Positions 1-7,025 of a stretch of DNA of 20,586 bases are shown here, piece by piece; position 1 is the stretch's first letter; the number at the start of each line of letters is the position of its first letter. The translations under genes were made by a program, and so were the position numbers. Origin of the DNA: SW-9-67-25 sp964471665 (GTDB lineage: Archaea > Halobacteriota > Halobacteria > Halobacteriales > Haloarculaceae); the NCBI GenBank assembly GCA_964471665.1, contig CAYYHG010000039.1, positions 1-20,586 of the forward strand. The letters run 5' to 3'. The notes beneath the pieces were generated by a model. The model had not been told where the DNA came from and made no database searches. It was given only the letters and a program-made list of their open reading frames with translations.

Positions 1-3000
1 GTACTCGAACCCCGTGATGTCGATGTCGTCGACGTCCTTGCCCTCCTTCCAGACGATGTGGCCCGCGTAGCGCTTCTTCTTGCCGGCTTGGAAGAACCGC
101 CGGTAGAGCTTCTCGAACTCGATCTCGAAGCGGTGGAACTCCGCGTCGAGTCGTTCGAGCGCGAACTCGTCGTACGAGTCGTTGATACGCTCTTCCAGCT
201 CGAATCCCTCCTGGATCGTGGCGGCGACAGTTTCTAGTTCACTATCTGTCATTTCGGGGTGTTTCTCCCGCATCCCGTCGGTGACTTCGACATCTCCAGC
301 GATGTCCGAGGAATCGATGTCACCGACCTCCAGCATGACAGAATCAGTGTTGTGGAGGACGACGCCGCCGACAGCGTCGACGAAATTCTCGTTCTCCGTG
401 ACGCTCAGGTCGTACACATAGCCGTCGTGGTCGACTTCTCTCAGGTCCGGGTCACGGCCGGAACGATAGCACTCACAGGTCCGGACGGTGTATGTGTCCT
501 TCTCGTTCCGGTAGTTCAGAGAGTGTTTCCTGTCACGTTGTGTGAGCAGTATCGACAGGCCAGCAGCGAGTTCACGACTCGTCGTTTCGAACTCGAAGTT
601 GCGCTCCGAGTACTCCTCGCTGTAGCGCGGGAACTGACGGGACCCGTCTCCCTCCACCAGCACGTCGAGAAAGAGCGTCTGCTTCTCGGCGGGGAGGTGG
701 AACACGAACTCCGGGAGTCGCTTGCCACGGGACGTCTGACCGGCGAACTCGCGGAAGAAGACGGCGGCGAGTTCGTTCATCATCTGCAGTTTGAGCGTCC
801 GGTCGTCGCAGGTCACCGACGACTGTCCGTCGCTGGTCTCGTATTCGAGGCTCCGTTCGTCGCTCGTGTCGCTGGCGACGACGCTCGGGTCGGTGTTCGT
901 GAACAGGGCGTGGTAATCGTCCTGCAGTCCTTCGAGCCAGTCGCGGCGCGTTTCTGCGATGCTCGCCCCGAACCTGCTGTCCGTCGTCTCCCCGGTCGAG
1001 GCAGTTCCCCCGGTCACGTACGCCGCTAGCAGTCTGACGAGGGACTCCCCTTCCGGGCTGTCGATGTCGATGTGACGCCTGACTTTCACAGTTTGTTCGC
1101 ATGCGTCGTGGTGTTCGTGACCGAACCAGACACACTCGCCGTCCGTATGGACGCGCTTGATTTTTGATTCGGGGCTCTCCGAGCCGGCGCTCCGACCGTC
1201 CTCGTAGGCCCGCGTGTATCCCTGCAGTACCTCGTAGACGTCGATCGACTCGACGCTCTCGACATCGGGTACCGACGGAACGCGAAGCGGTGACTCGACT
1301 TCACTCGGTTGTTTCTCCACGAAGCCGTCCTCGTCCTCGACGACGTAGGAGTGATCGGTCGTGGTCGTCGACTCCCCGAACCTGTGCTGGAGGGTAACGA
1401 CCGGCTTGTCCGTCTCGTGGCGGATGACTCCCTCTATCGAACGCCATTCCGGGCTCCCGTCGTCTGTCACCGAGAGCGCGTCCCATCCTCCCAGTTGACG
1501 ACGTGCCTTCCCGTCGACGGCCCCTCCATCCACCGCGACCGCTGCCTGTTTGATCCCCTCCGACGCCTTTTCGAACAAGGACTCGATGGAGCGAATACGA
1601 ACCCTCCCGTCGGGGTCGCGGACCACTATCGGCCTGTCGCCGGTCACGCTGTCCCCGTACACCGTCTCGTATCCTTCGTCCTGAACGACTTCGTCGGTGT
1701 ACTCGATCACCTCTCGCCCTGTCGCGGTGACTGCCGCTCCCATCTCCTTGTCGTATAATCTGAAGCGATCCCATCCAAGCACTCCATATAAACTTTGCGA
1801 CACATTTTGGAATTTACCATTTCGGCCAGCTACCAGCGTGTGATTGTCCGCGACAGTCACACAGTAGACGCCGTTCTCGGCCGTGCTTCGCGACCCACTT
1901 CGACGCGTCCGGAACGAGTTTTTGGCGTTTTCGGTACAGTAGACGCGCCAGGAACCGCTGTCGCGGTTGTAACTCGCTGTCAGACCCAGGTGCGTACAGA
2001 GGCACAACACGTCGTCTCGCAACTGTTCACTCGACGTGGTGAACCGCCAGGAGTTGGGCTGTCTGTCGCCGTCTCCTTTTATCAGCGTGTCGAGGAACAG
2101 TTCTTTCTGTTCTCTTGACGCGCGGAACACGAGGTTGGGAATCCGCTTGTTCTCGCTCCCGTCCCCACACAGGTTCCTGAACAGATCCGCCAGAATACGG
2201 CTCGAAAAACTCACTTTTCGGTCGGTTTCGTAGTAATAATCCACGACCGAGTCGACCAATTCTTCGATCTCTTCGCGTTCTACGTCTGTCGATTGTGCGA
2301 ATTTGACACGGTAGTTCCCGGTTTTCGGCTCGTAGACACTACCTTCTGTAATGTACCAGGCCAAGAGCTCAAGGAAGTCGGCAGTTGGGATAGTACGGGA
2401 CACGTTCGGCTTGCCGCTACGGGCTGCCAGTTTCGCTCCTCCATCGGCAACTGTCAGCCGTCCATCCGTGCGGTCCTGGATCAGTTCCCGAATATCTACT
2501 GTGTTTCCAAGCTCGTCTTCGTGCTCGAACTCCCAGTCGTGGGGCAGTTCGTAGTGACAGTCATCGTCCAACTCCCCCGCTTCGACGAAACTCCACTCGT
2601 CTTCCGTGATCCCGTTCTTGTCGTTTTTCCGGACCAGCATCCGGTGGTTGGGCGTCACGCGGAAGTCGATCTCGCTGGTCTGGATGTCGACCAGTTCCCC
2701 GCGGTAGTCGGGATACGCGTGAGTTTCGACGACCGGCTTGAGTTCCATCTCCGTCGTCTCCGGGTCGAGCGAGTACACGTCGTCGCCGACCTCCAGGTCC
2801 CGGATACCGCGAACGCCCTCGGGTGTCAGCACTTCCGTGTCCGGCGTGAAGCAGTTCATTATCACCTTCACCGCAGCCTGCTGTCGGTCGTACTGCTCGT
2901 ACTCTCTCGTATCGGGGTCGTGTTCGTTCCGGAGCGACTTCTTCTCTTCTCGCTCTGAGAGGAGTTCGTCGACCATCTCCCGGATGACCCCGTCGGGTTC

Positions 3001-5799
3001 CTTCCGGAAGTGGGTCCCGTTGGGCGCGCGGTAGGTCTCGCCGTCGTACCGCTCGGGGTCGACCTTCGTCTCGGGCGAGGCGTTGGTCGTCACCATGCAC
3101 ATCGGGTAGAGCGATTGTCCCACCCACTGATACTGGCCGTTCCGCCCGGCCAGAATCACGTGATTGTCTCTGGCTGTGAGACAGTGAACACTACCGTCGT
3201 GAGCTTCGGCCGTCGCGTTCGTCGCCTTCTTGAACGATCCTTTCTTTCCGGTGGAGACGTACCACGTTCCGTCGGACTGGCGAGAAACCGTGGGCTTTTC
3301 TCCACACCGGACAGCGAGATCGACAATATCGTCTTTGAGTGTCTCGCTTTTTGTCCAGAATTTGTCAATTCCCGACGCTACCCGCTGTCCATCTCCACGG
3401 ACCATCGTATCGAGTAGAATCCGCAGAAGTTCGCTATCGAGAGTGAACACCCACGCCGGCAGACGCTTGTCAGCACATCCCGTTCCACAGTTTGCTTCCA
3501 GCCATTCGACCAAATGCTGGCCGGAAATGTTGACTCCCCTCTCGTCGGTGCTGTAGCCTACGCCCATCCGGTCGAGCAACTGGCATATTGCCTCCCGTTC
3601 AGAGCCGTCGTTCTGATGGATGGTTACTGCCCCCCCGTCGTGGTACGTGCTCTCCGCAGTGACGAACCACCCGAGCAATTCCAGCCAGTTTTCCATTCCG
3701 AAGCTCGGCGGCAATTCCCCGTGTCGTCGTCCGTACTTGAGAAACTGGTGGTCCGCGTGGGTATCTATGACCTCACGGTGGTCTCGATACACGGACACTG
3801 GAACGAGATATTTCCCGGTTTTTTTCTGTCTTCCAGGCGCGTCCGACGACCCGTGGACGAGTGTCAGTGCGTCGGCCACGCTTTCGGGCATTCGGTTGCG
3901 GAAACTCCGGAGGTCGTCCTCGCAGTAGATGACAACGTATCCGTTTTCGACTTCGTCGACAAGTCTAAACTGCTCTGGGCTGCGACCGTCCATCGGCTCG
4001 TGCTGTGGGAATGCGAACCGTTCCCCGTCTGTGATATCTCGATACTCCTCGAACTGGAAATCGTCCGGTGTCTGCCCGTCCCATCCTCGTTGCGAGGAGA
4101 CGAGAAACCGGTGGTTTTCCGTGACTTTGAAATCGTGCGTATTCCCACTGAGGTGGTGTAGCTCCCCGAACCGGTTCTCGTATTCCTGGGTCTCGACCAC
4201 TGGCTTGACTTCACACTCGAACGTTTCCGGATCGAGCGTGTACACTGGGTCCCCGACTTCTATGTCCACGATATTTTTCGCCCCCTCCGGCGTGAGAACC
4301 TCGGTATCGTCACTGAAACACCGCAAGTCTAGCACGCTCACGTTCTCGCGCACGCCGGTGATCGGATCGAAGACGGCACCACCCTCGTACTCCTCACTGG
4401 CCTGTTGGCCCTTCGACGGGAGTGCGAACTCGCCGTGGAGTTTGTGGAGCACGTACATGTCGACAGCGTCGCCGGGGGTGGTTGCGTCCTCGATCTTGCA
4501 GCCGACGAAGCGGCGGACCTCGTCCCAGAAGTCGACGATGTCCTGCTCGCGGTCGAGTTCGACACAGAGTTCGACGTCCCGGAGGTTGTACTCCAGCAGC
4601 CGCTCGGGATCCTGTTCCCAGAGGTCGCCGATGTCGCCGCTGTAGCGCTCCTTTCCGACACCGAGTTCCTGCTCGCCGACGGCGTCCAGGCGGTAGGATT
4701 CGAGTTCCGTGAACTGGGTGCGCTGGTAGGCATACAGGAGGTCGAAGACGACCCGCCCTTTCACGTCGGGGCCCTGCCAGTCGCTGCGCCAGACCTCGTC
4801 GACCCGCGAGAGACGGTTGTAATCGAGGTTCCGGTCCGTGGCGGCGTCGAGTTCTTCGAGTCTGTCGATGAGGTAGGGGGCGTCGAAATCTGCGAAGTTC
4901 CACCCCGTCATGAGATCGACGTCGGTCTCCTCGATGTAGTCGAGAAACGCCGCGAGCATCGCCTCCTCGGTGTCGAACGTCCGAACGTCGGCCTCGAAAT
5001 CCGGCCCGACGGGCTCGTAGCACTCCAGCGACTCGGGGCCCGCAACGCCTGCCGGCGGTTCGTACAGCCACACGACGTACTCGTCGCGGTAGGAGTCGTG
5101 GGAGGTGAGACAGATGATGGGTTCCTCGCCGTCCTCGGGAAAGCCCGAGCGGTCGTCGACCTCGATGTCGAACGTGTTCACGCGGAGGTCCGCCGAGACA
5201 TCGACCGGCTGGACTTCCTCGTGGTGGACGCGGAGCGTCGTGCGGTCGGCGGCGTCACCGATTTCCCGTGCGGGAACGCGGATCCCGCTCGTAACGTCCT
5301 TGTCGATGAGAAAGCGGTTGGGAAAGAGGATGTCGGCCTCGAAGTGGTCGAAGTCGTCGCGGATCTGCCCGACGTCGCGCGGCGTCTGGCCGAAAATCTT
5401 GACGAGGCGCTCGCCCCGTATCGACTCGTAGGGCTCGCCGTCGGTGTCGGTCTCCTCCCAGCCCGTGACGCGGTCGTACTCGCGGAGTCGGCCCTCGGTG
5501 ACGCTCTCGGCCGGCGCGTAGAAGTACGGACGGAAGTCGTGGACGCGAACGTGAACGAGGTCGTTCTCGCGTGTGCGTCCGAAGACGTTGATGACGGGAG
5601 TCTCGTCGTCACCACGTCCCTCCACGGTGTAGTCGACCTGCGTGACGGCCATCTCGACGGCGTCGTCCACCTCGGTGTACACCTGCGTGCCCGGATCGAC
5701 CTGTACGGCGTCCGTGTCGCCGTTCCCGGCGACCGCTGCCGCCTCGTCCGCGACCGGACGATCCCCGTCCTCGAAGTCCCCGAGTTCGAACTGACCCAT
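1..5799 (-). CDS. polB: Family B DNA polymerase precursor with three inteins (3' end outside window)
   Basis: This is the replicative or repair family B DNA polymerase of haloarchaea, made as a precursor that must splice out three inteins. The frame is open from the ATG at 5799 to the window edge (1933 codons), so the C-terminus is missing. In-window extein pieces are 493, 87, 48 and 116 residues (744 total). The 3'-5' exonuclease motifs are visible: FDIE near residue 211, then NFADFD and YNLRD. Polymerase motifs are DLR|SLYP (A), KVIMN|SLYG (B) and YGD|TDS (C), each split by an intein at the bar. A KKRYAGHI segment follows near the edge, as in archaeal PolB thumb-proximal sequence. The start is supported by a TATA-like box about 30 bases upstream, suggesting a leaderless transcript. 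It is divergent from the small gene at 5974. The identification is firm. The true C-terminus cannot be seen. Confidence 0.97.
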   Translation of the reverse strand, partial: MGQFELGDFEDGDRPVADEAAAVAGNGDTDAVQVDPGTQVYTEVDDAVEMAVTQVDYTVEGRGDDETPVINVFGRTRENDLVHVRVHDFRPYFYAPAESVTEGRLREYDRVTGWEETDTDGEPYESIRGERLVKIFGQTPRDVGQIRDDFDHFEADILFPNRFLIDKDVTSGIRVPAREIGDAADRTTLRVHHEEVQPVDVSADLRVNTFDIEVDDRSGFPEDGEEPIICLTSHDSYRDEYVVWLYEPPAGVAGPESLECYEPVGPDFEADVRTFDTEEAMLAAFLDYIEETDVDLMTGWNFADFDAPYLIDRLEELDAATDRNLDYNRLSRVDEVWRSDWQGPDVKGRVVFDLLYAYQRTQFTELESYRLDAVGEQELGVGKERYSGDIGDLWEQDPERLLEYNLRDVELCVELDREQDIVDFWDEVRRFVGCKIEDATTPGDAVDMYVLHKLHGEFALPSKGQQASEEYEGGAVFDPITGVRENVSVLDLRCFSDDTEVLTPEGAKNIVDIEVGDPVYTLDPETFECEVKPVVETQEYENRFGELHHLSGNTHDFKVTENHRFLVSSQRGWDGQTPDDFQFEEYRDITDGERFAFPQHEPMDGRSPEQFRLVDEVENGYVVIYCEDDLRSFRNRMPESVADALTLVHGSSDAPGRQKKTGKYLVPVSVYRDHREVIDTHADHQFLKYGRRHGELPPSFGMENWLELLGWFVTAESTYHDGGAVTIHQNDGSEREAICQLLDRMGVGYSTDERGVNISGQHLVEWLEANCGTGCADKRLPAWVFTLDSELLRILLDTMVRGDGQRVASGIDKFWTKSETLKDDIVDLAVRCGEKPTVSRQSDGTWYVSTGKKGSFKKATNATAEAHDGSVHCLTARDNHVILAGRNGQYQWVGQSLYPMCMVTTNASPETKVDPERYDGETYRAPNGTHFRKEPDGVIREMVDELLSEREEKKSLRNEHDPDTREYEQYDRQQAAVKVIMNCFTPDTEVLTPEGVRGIRDLEVGDDVYSLDPETTEMELKPVVETHAYPDYRGELVDIQTSEIDFRVTPNHRMLVRKNDKNGITEDEWSFVEAGELDDDCHYELPHDWEFEHEDELGNTVDIRELIQDRTDGRLTVADGGAKLAARSGKPNVSRTIPTADFLELLAWYITEGSVYEPKTGNYRVKFAQSTDVEREEIEELVDSVVDYYYETDRKVSFSSRILADLFRNLCGDGSENKRIPNLVFRASREQKELFLDTLIKGDGDRQPNSWRFTTSSEQLRDDVLCLCTHLGLTASYNRDSGSWRVYCTENAKNSFRTRRSGSRSTAENGVYCVTVADNHTLVAGRNGKFQNVSQSLYGVLGWDRFRLYDKEMGAAVTATGREVIEYTDEVVQDEGYETVYGDSVTGDRPIVVRDPDGRVRIRSIESLFEKASEGIKQAAVAVDGGAVDGKARRQLGGWDALSVTDDGSPEWRSIEGVIRHETDKPVVTLQHRFGESTTTTDHSYVVEDEDGFVEKQPSEVESPLRVPSVPDVESVESIDVYEVLQGYTRAYEDGRSAGSESPESKIKRVHTDGECVWFGHEHHDACEQTVKVRRHIDIDSPEGESLVRLLAAYVTGGTASTGETTDSRFGASIAETRRDWLEGLQDDYHALFTNTDPSVVASDTSDERSLEYETSDGQSSVTCDDRTLKLQMMNELAAVFFREFAGQTSRGKRLPEFVFHLPAEKQTLFLDVLVEGDGSRQFPRYSEEYSERNFEFETTSRELAAGLSILLTQRDRKHSLNYRNEKDTYTVRTCECYRSGRDPDLREVDHDGYVYDLSVTENENFVDAVGGVVLHNTDSVMLEVGDIDSSDIAGDVEVTDGMREKHPEMTDSELETVAATIQEGFELEERINDSYDEFALERLDAEFHRFEIEFEKLYRRFFQAGKKKRYAGHIVWKEGKDVDDIDITGFEY
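349..1650 (-). mobile_element. Intein 3 in PolB motif C (YGD|TDS), 434 aa, canonical HN end, degenerate endonuclease
   Basis: This third in-frame intein splits the catalytic YGDTDS motif. It begins with Ser (1648-1650, SVTGDRP) and ends with the canonical His-Asn (VVLHN, Asn codon 349-351) before Thr+1. Block B is TTTDHSYVV (TxxH) and block F is YDLSVTENENFVDA. The first LAGLIDADG motif reads RLLAAYVTGGTAS: where intein 2 has Glu (TEGS), this one has Gly (codon 1009-1011, residue 214). The second motif, LFLDVLVEGDGSR, keeps Asp (residue 335), and the GKRLP block is present. Splicing residues look complete, while double-strand cleavage is probably lost. It does not resemble inteins 1 and 2 at its N-terminus, so it is a separate lineage adapted to this site. 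Intein boundaries are firm because the flanking extein rejoins as YGDTDS. Confidence 0.95.
1795..2853 (-). mobile_element. Intein 2 in PolB motif B (KVIMN|SLYG), 353 aa, Gln-terminal
   Basis: This second in-frame intein sits between Asn and Ser of the KxxxNSxYG motif. It begins with Cys (2851-2853, CFTPDTEVL) and ends NVSQ (Gln codon 1795-1797) before Ser+1. Block B is VTPNH, block F is DNHTLVAG and block G is FQNVSQ|S, again with no penultimate His and with a terminal Gln. The LAGLIDADG endonuclease looks intact: ELLAWYITEGS (Glu near intein residue 170), NKRIP, and FLDTLIKGDGD (Asp near residue 261). Of the three inteins this is the best candidate for a live homing endonuclease. Its first 47 residues match intein 1 at 33 positions. 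A stretch I counted is about 52% G+C. The polymerase codons immediately downstream are also A+T-rich. Confidence 0.95.
3115..4320 (-). mobile_element. Intein 1 in PolB motif A (LDLR|SLYP), 402 aa, Gln-terminal
   Basis: This in-frame protein-splicing element is inserted in polymerase motif A. It begins with Cys (codon 4318-4320, CFSDDTEVL) and ends with Gln (codon 3115-3117) before Ser+1 of SLYPM. Splicing blocks visible are block A at the start, block B (VTENH, the TxxH motif), block F (DNHVILAG) and block G (YQWVGQ|S). Block G has Gly rather than His at the penultimate position and Gln rather than Asn at the end. A two-motif LAGLIDADG endonuclease domain lies in the middle: ELLGWFVTAEST (Glu near intein residue 223), the KRLP block, and LLDTMVRGDG (Asp near residue 310). 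In the first motif the acidic residue is displaced by one compared with the WYITEGS form in intein 2, so activity is uncertain. Stretches I counted are 48-67% G+C. By Perler-style ordering this would be the motif A site; site letters vary between authors. Confidence 0.95.
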
Positions 5800-5806
5800 T
5801 GCTCCG

Positions 5807-5830
5807 TTTTGTCCGCGCCCGCGGACTAAA
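5807..5830. repeat. Inverted repeat between polB TATA box and start codon
   Basis: The core GTCCGCG-CC-CGCGGAC (5811-5826) is a perfect 7-bp inverted repeat with a 2-base centre. After one mismatched pair the arms continue with three more A-T pairs, giving 10 pairs of 11. It overlaps the TATA-like box and covers the expected transcription start of polB, where an archaeal repressor would block RNA polymerase. A role as an operator is inference. Confidence 0.5.
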
Positions 5831-5834
5831 ACCC
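5827..5834 (-). promoter_or_regulatory. TATA-like box of polB
   Basis: Read on the minus strand, GGGTTTTAG lies about 30 bases before the polB ATG. This fits a haloarchaeal promoter with transcription starting at or very near the start codon. The rpa1 promoter has a similar TTTTAGT core. Confidence 0.55.
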
Positions 5835-5933
5835 CCTGATCCACCCTCGCTCCGGAGCTCTGTCTGCCCGACGTGTGGTCGCCACGGGGGCCCGGACCGG
5901 CGCAGCGACTGGTACGAAAATACACCGCGACAG

Positions 5934-5946
5934 AAAAGTATATGAT
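5934..5946 (+). promoter_or_regulatory. TATA-like box for the 5974 gene
   Basis: The A+T-rich stretch AAAAGTATATGAT lies about 34 bases before the ATG at 5974 and is the only such stretch in the polB-5974 divergent gap. It fits a near-leaderless start for the small gene. Confidence 0.6.
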
Positions 5947-5973
5947 ACGCTGTACCATACCACCCGGACCGTG

Positions 5974-6156
5974 ATGACCGACACGAAAGGCGATGACGTC
6001 ACAGGACGGAGCGTTCGGACAGTACCGGACGAGAGTGCTGCTGTCGAGGCTGTGGGGACCTACGAGGCGGACGGCGCTGTCGTCTTCTACGACTCGGAGA
6101 ACCCGCTGGCCTGGGTCCAGTCGCAGGTGACGGTCACGCTGGAGGAGGCCGTGTAG
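5974..6156 (+). CDS. Small acidic haloarchaeal protein, function unknown (60 aa)
   Basis: This is a 60-residue acidic soluble protein with no signal peptide or membrane segment. The C-terminal half carries the recognisable sequence ADGAVVFYDSENPLAWVQS. From memory, small haloarchaeal proteins of this type are conserved beside polB and may be the family called DUF7331, but I cannot confirm that. The ATG at 5974 is chosen because the TATA-like box at 5934-5946 would fall inside the gene if the frame were extended to the upstream ATG at 5875. A GTG at 5971 is also possible. It diverges from polB and is followed after 45 bases by a membrane protein gene in the same direction. No function is assigned. 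Confidence 0.75.
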   Translation: MTDTKGDDVTGRSVRTVPDESAAVEAVGTYEADGAVVFYDSENPLAWVQSQVTVTLEEAV

Positions 6157-6167
6157 CCGGCAACCGA

Positions 6168-6180
6168 ATCCACTTTTGCG
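6168..6180 (+). promoter_or_regulatory. Possible promoter of the 6202 gene
   Basis: TCCACTTTTGCGG is centred about 27 bases before the GTG start at 6202, the spacing seen for leaderless haloarchaeal genes. The box is weak, and the gene could instead be read through from the upstream one. Confidence 0.35.
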
Positions 6181-6201
6181 GTCGCTCTCGAAGGGTCGAC
6201 C

Positions 6202-6561
6202 GTGCTGGACGGGAGTCCGCCCGACGAGGACACCCCGGGCGACTGGGCCAAACACGAACGCGTCGACGAGCAGTACCGCGAACCGGAAGTGAAACCGTTC
6301 GACGTCGAACCGGAGGTTCCGTCGCCGTCCGATCCGACCGGAAACGACGTCGATCCGGGTCTGGCTCGCCGGTTCTGGGCGCTCGTCTTCGTGTTCAACG
6401 TCGCACTCCTGGCCCTCTCGCTGGGCGCGATGTTCGTCGTCTTCGAGGGAGCGTACTCGCTGGGCGGCCAGTTGCTGCTCGCCGGGGGCGCCGCGTTCGG
6501 GTTCGGACTCTACCGCTACTGGACCACCAGGGAGAACGTTCTGGGCGAACGGGAAGACTAA
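6202..6561 (+). CDS. Two-helix haloarchaeal membrane protein, function unknown (119 aa)
   Basis: The first 55 or so residues are acidic, proline-rich and probably disordered. Two hydrophobic segments follow, roughly residues 58-80 (WALVFVFNVALLALSLGAMF) and 87-105 (GGQLLLAGGAAFGFGLYRY), with a short charged tail ending GERED. It is therefore a small integral membrane protein of unknown role. The start is the GTG at 6202; no ATG in frame precedes the conserved part. It belongs to the rightward three-gene stretch between polB and rad50 and is followed after 25 bases by the next gene. It resembles a haloarchaeal family that may be DUF7322, recalled from memory only. Confidence 0.75.
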   Translation: MLDGSPPDEDTPGDWAKHERVDEQYREPEVKPFDVEPEVPSPSDPTGNDVDPGLARRFWALVFVFNVALLALSLGAMFVVFEGAYSLGGQLLLAGGAAFGFGLYRYWTTRENVLGERED

Positions 6562-6586
6562 TTGTCGCCGGCCGCAAGACGGGCGT

Positions 6587-7009
6587 ATGCGAACAGTCCG
6601 GGACGGCGATGGGACCAGATACCTCCTGATCAAGGAATCCACGGAGTCCAGTCTCGTCCGCGATCCGGAGACGGGGACCCGTCACCACCTCCCGAACGAC
6701 GAACTCGAAGACGTCGGGGACGAGTCGCCCCTCGCGACGGCCGCGCGGGCCGTTCCCGGACCGGTACGGCGCGTTCTGACGGCCGTTCCCGACGAACGCG
6801 CGCTCGGGCTCCTCGTCGAGGTCGACGCCCGCAGTCCGGTCGGAGTCCGGGAACTGCTCGGGGCGACCGACCTCTGTGAGAGTGACCTCCACGGATTGCT
6901 CGCGGAGTTGCGCGCGGCAGACCTGGTCGCAGAGACCCGCGTCGCCGGCGAGCGCGGCTACGAGCCGACCGAAACCTCGCGGGCAGCCCTCGAACGGCTT
7001 CGGAGATGA
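6587..7009 (+). CDS. Winged-helix-like haloarchaeal protein (140 aa)
   Basis: The N-terminus (RYLLIKESTESSLVRDPETG) looks like a small beta-rich module that ends in HHLPNDELE. The C-terminal half, about residues 60-140, has a helix-turn-helix pattern: PVGVRELLGATDLCESDLHG as the helix-turn-helix, AELRAADLVAETRV, then the wing-like GERGYEPTETSRAAL. This is the layout of haloarchaeal winged-helix proteins that may bind DNA, but the target is unknown. It sits 25 bases after the membrane protein gene and ends 16 bases from the converging end of rad50. This neighbourhood, next to mre11-rad50 and polB, is one I recall from other haloarchaea. The family may be DUF7346, not verified. Its role in repair is not shown by sequence. 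Confidence 0.75.
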   Translation: MRTVRDGDGTRYLLIKESTESSLVRDPETGTRHHLPNDELEDVGDESPLATAARAVPGPVRRVLTAVPDERALGLLVEVDARSPVGVRELLGATDLCESDLHGLLAELRAADLVAETRVAGERGYEPTETSRAALERLRR

Positions 7010-7025
7010 CCGACAACAATCCCCG

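Noticed and set aside
259..1029. Plus-strand open frame of 256 codons
   Set aside because: It is antisense to intein 3, which has recognisable splicing and endonuclease blocks. The plus-strand product resembles no family I know.
1..5799. Introns or frameshifts as the cause of the broken polymerase motifs
   Set aside because: The frame is continuous, and each insertion has intein splicing blocks and a nucleophile at both junctions.
4405..5829. Long open frame on the plus strand (474 codons)
   Set aside because: It is antisense to the N-terminal exonuclease part of polB, which has clear motifs. Long antisense frames are expected in G+C-rich DNA with G/C-ending codons.
5938..5956. Inverted repeat in GTATATGATACGCTGTACC upstream of the 5974 gene
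   Set aside because: The pairing is short and interrupted, and the region is explained as a TATA-like box.
5835..5973. tRNA or small RNA gene in the polB-5974 gap, and CRISPR or IS elements anywhere in the window
   Set aside because: I saw no cloverleaf-like pairing with a T-loop sequence, no regularly spaced direct repeats, and no transposase motifs or terminal inverted repeats.
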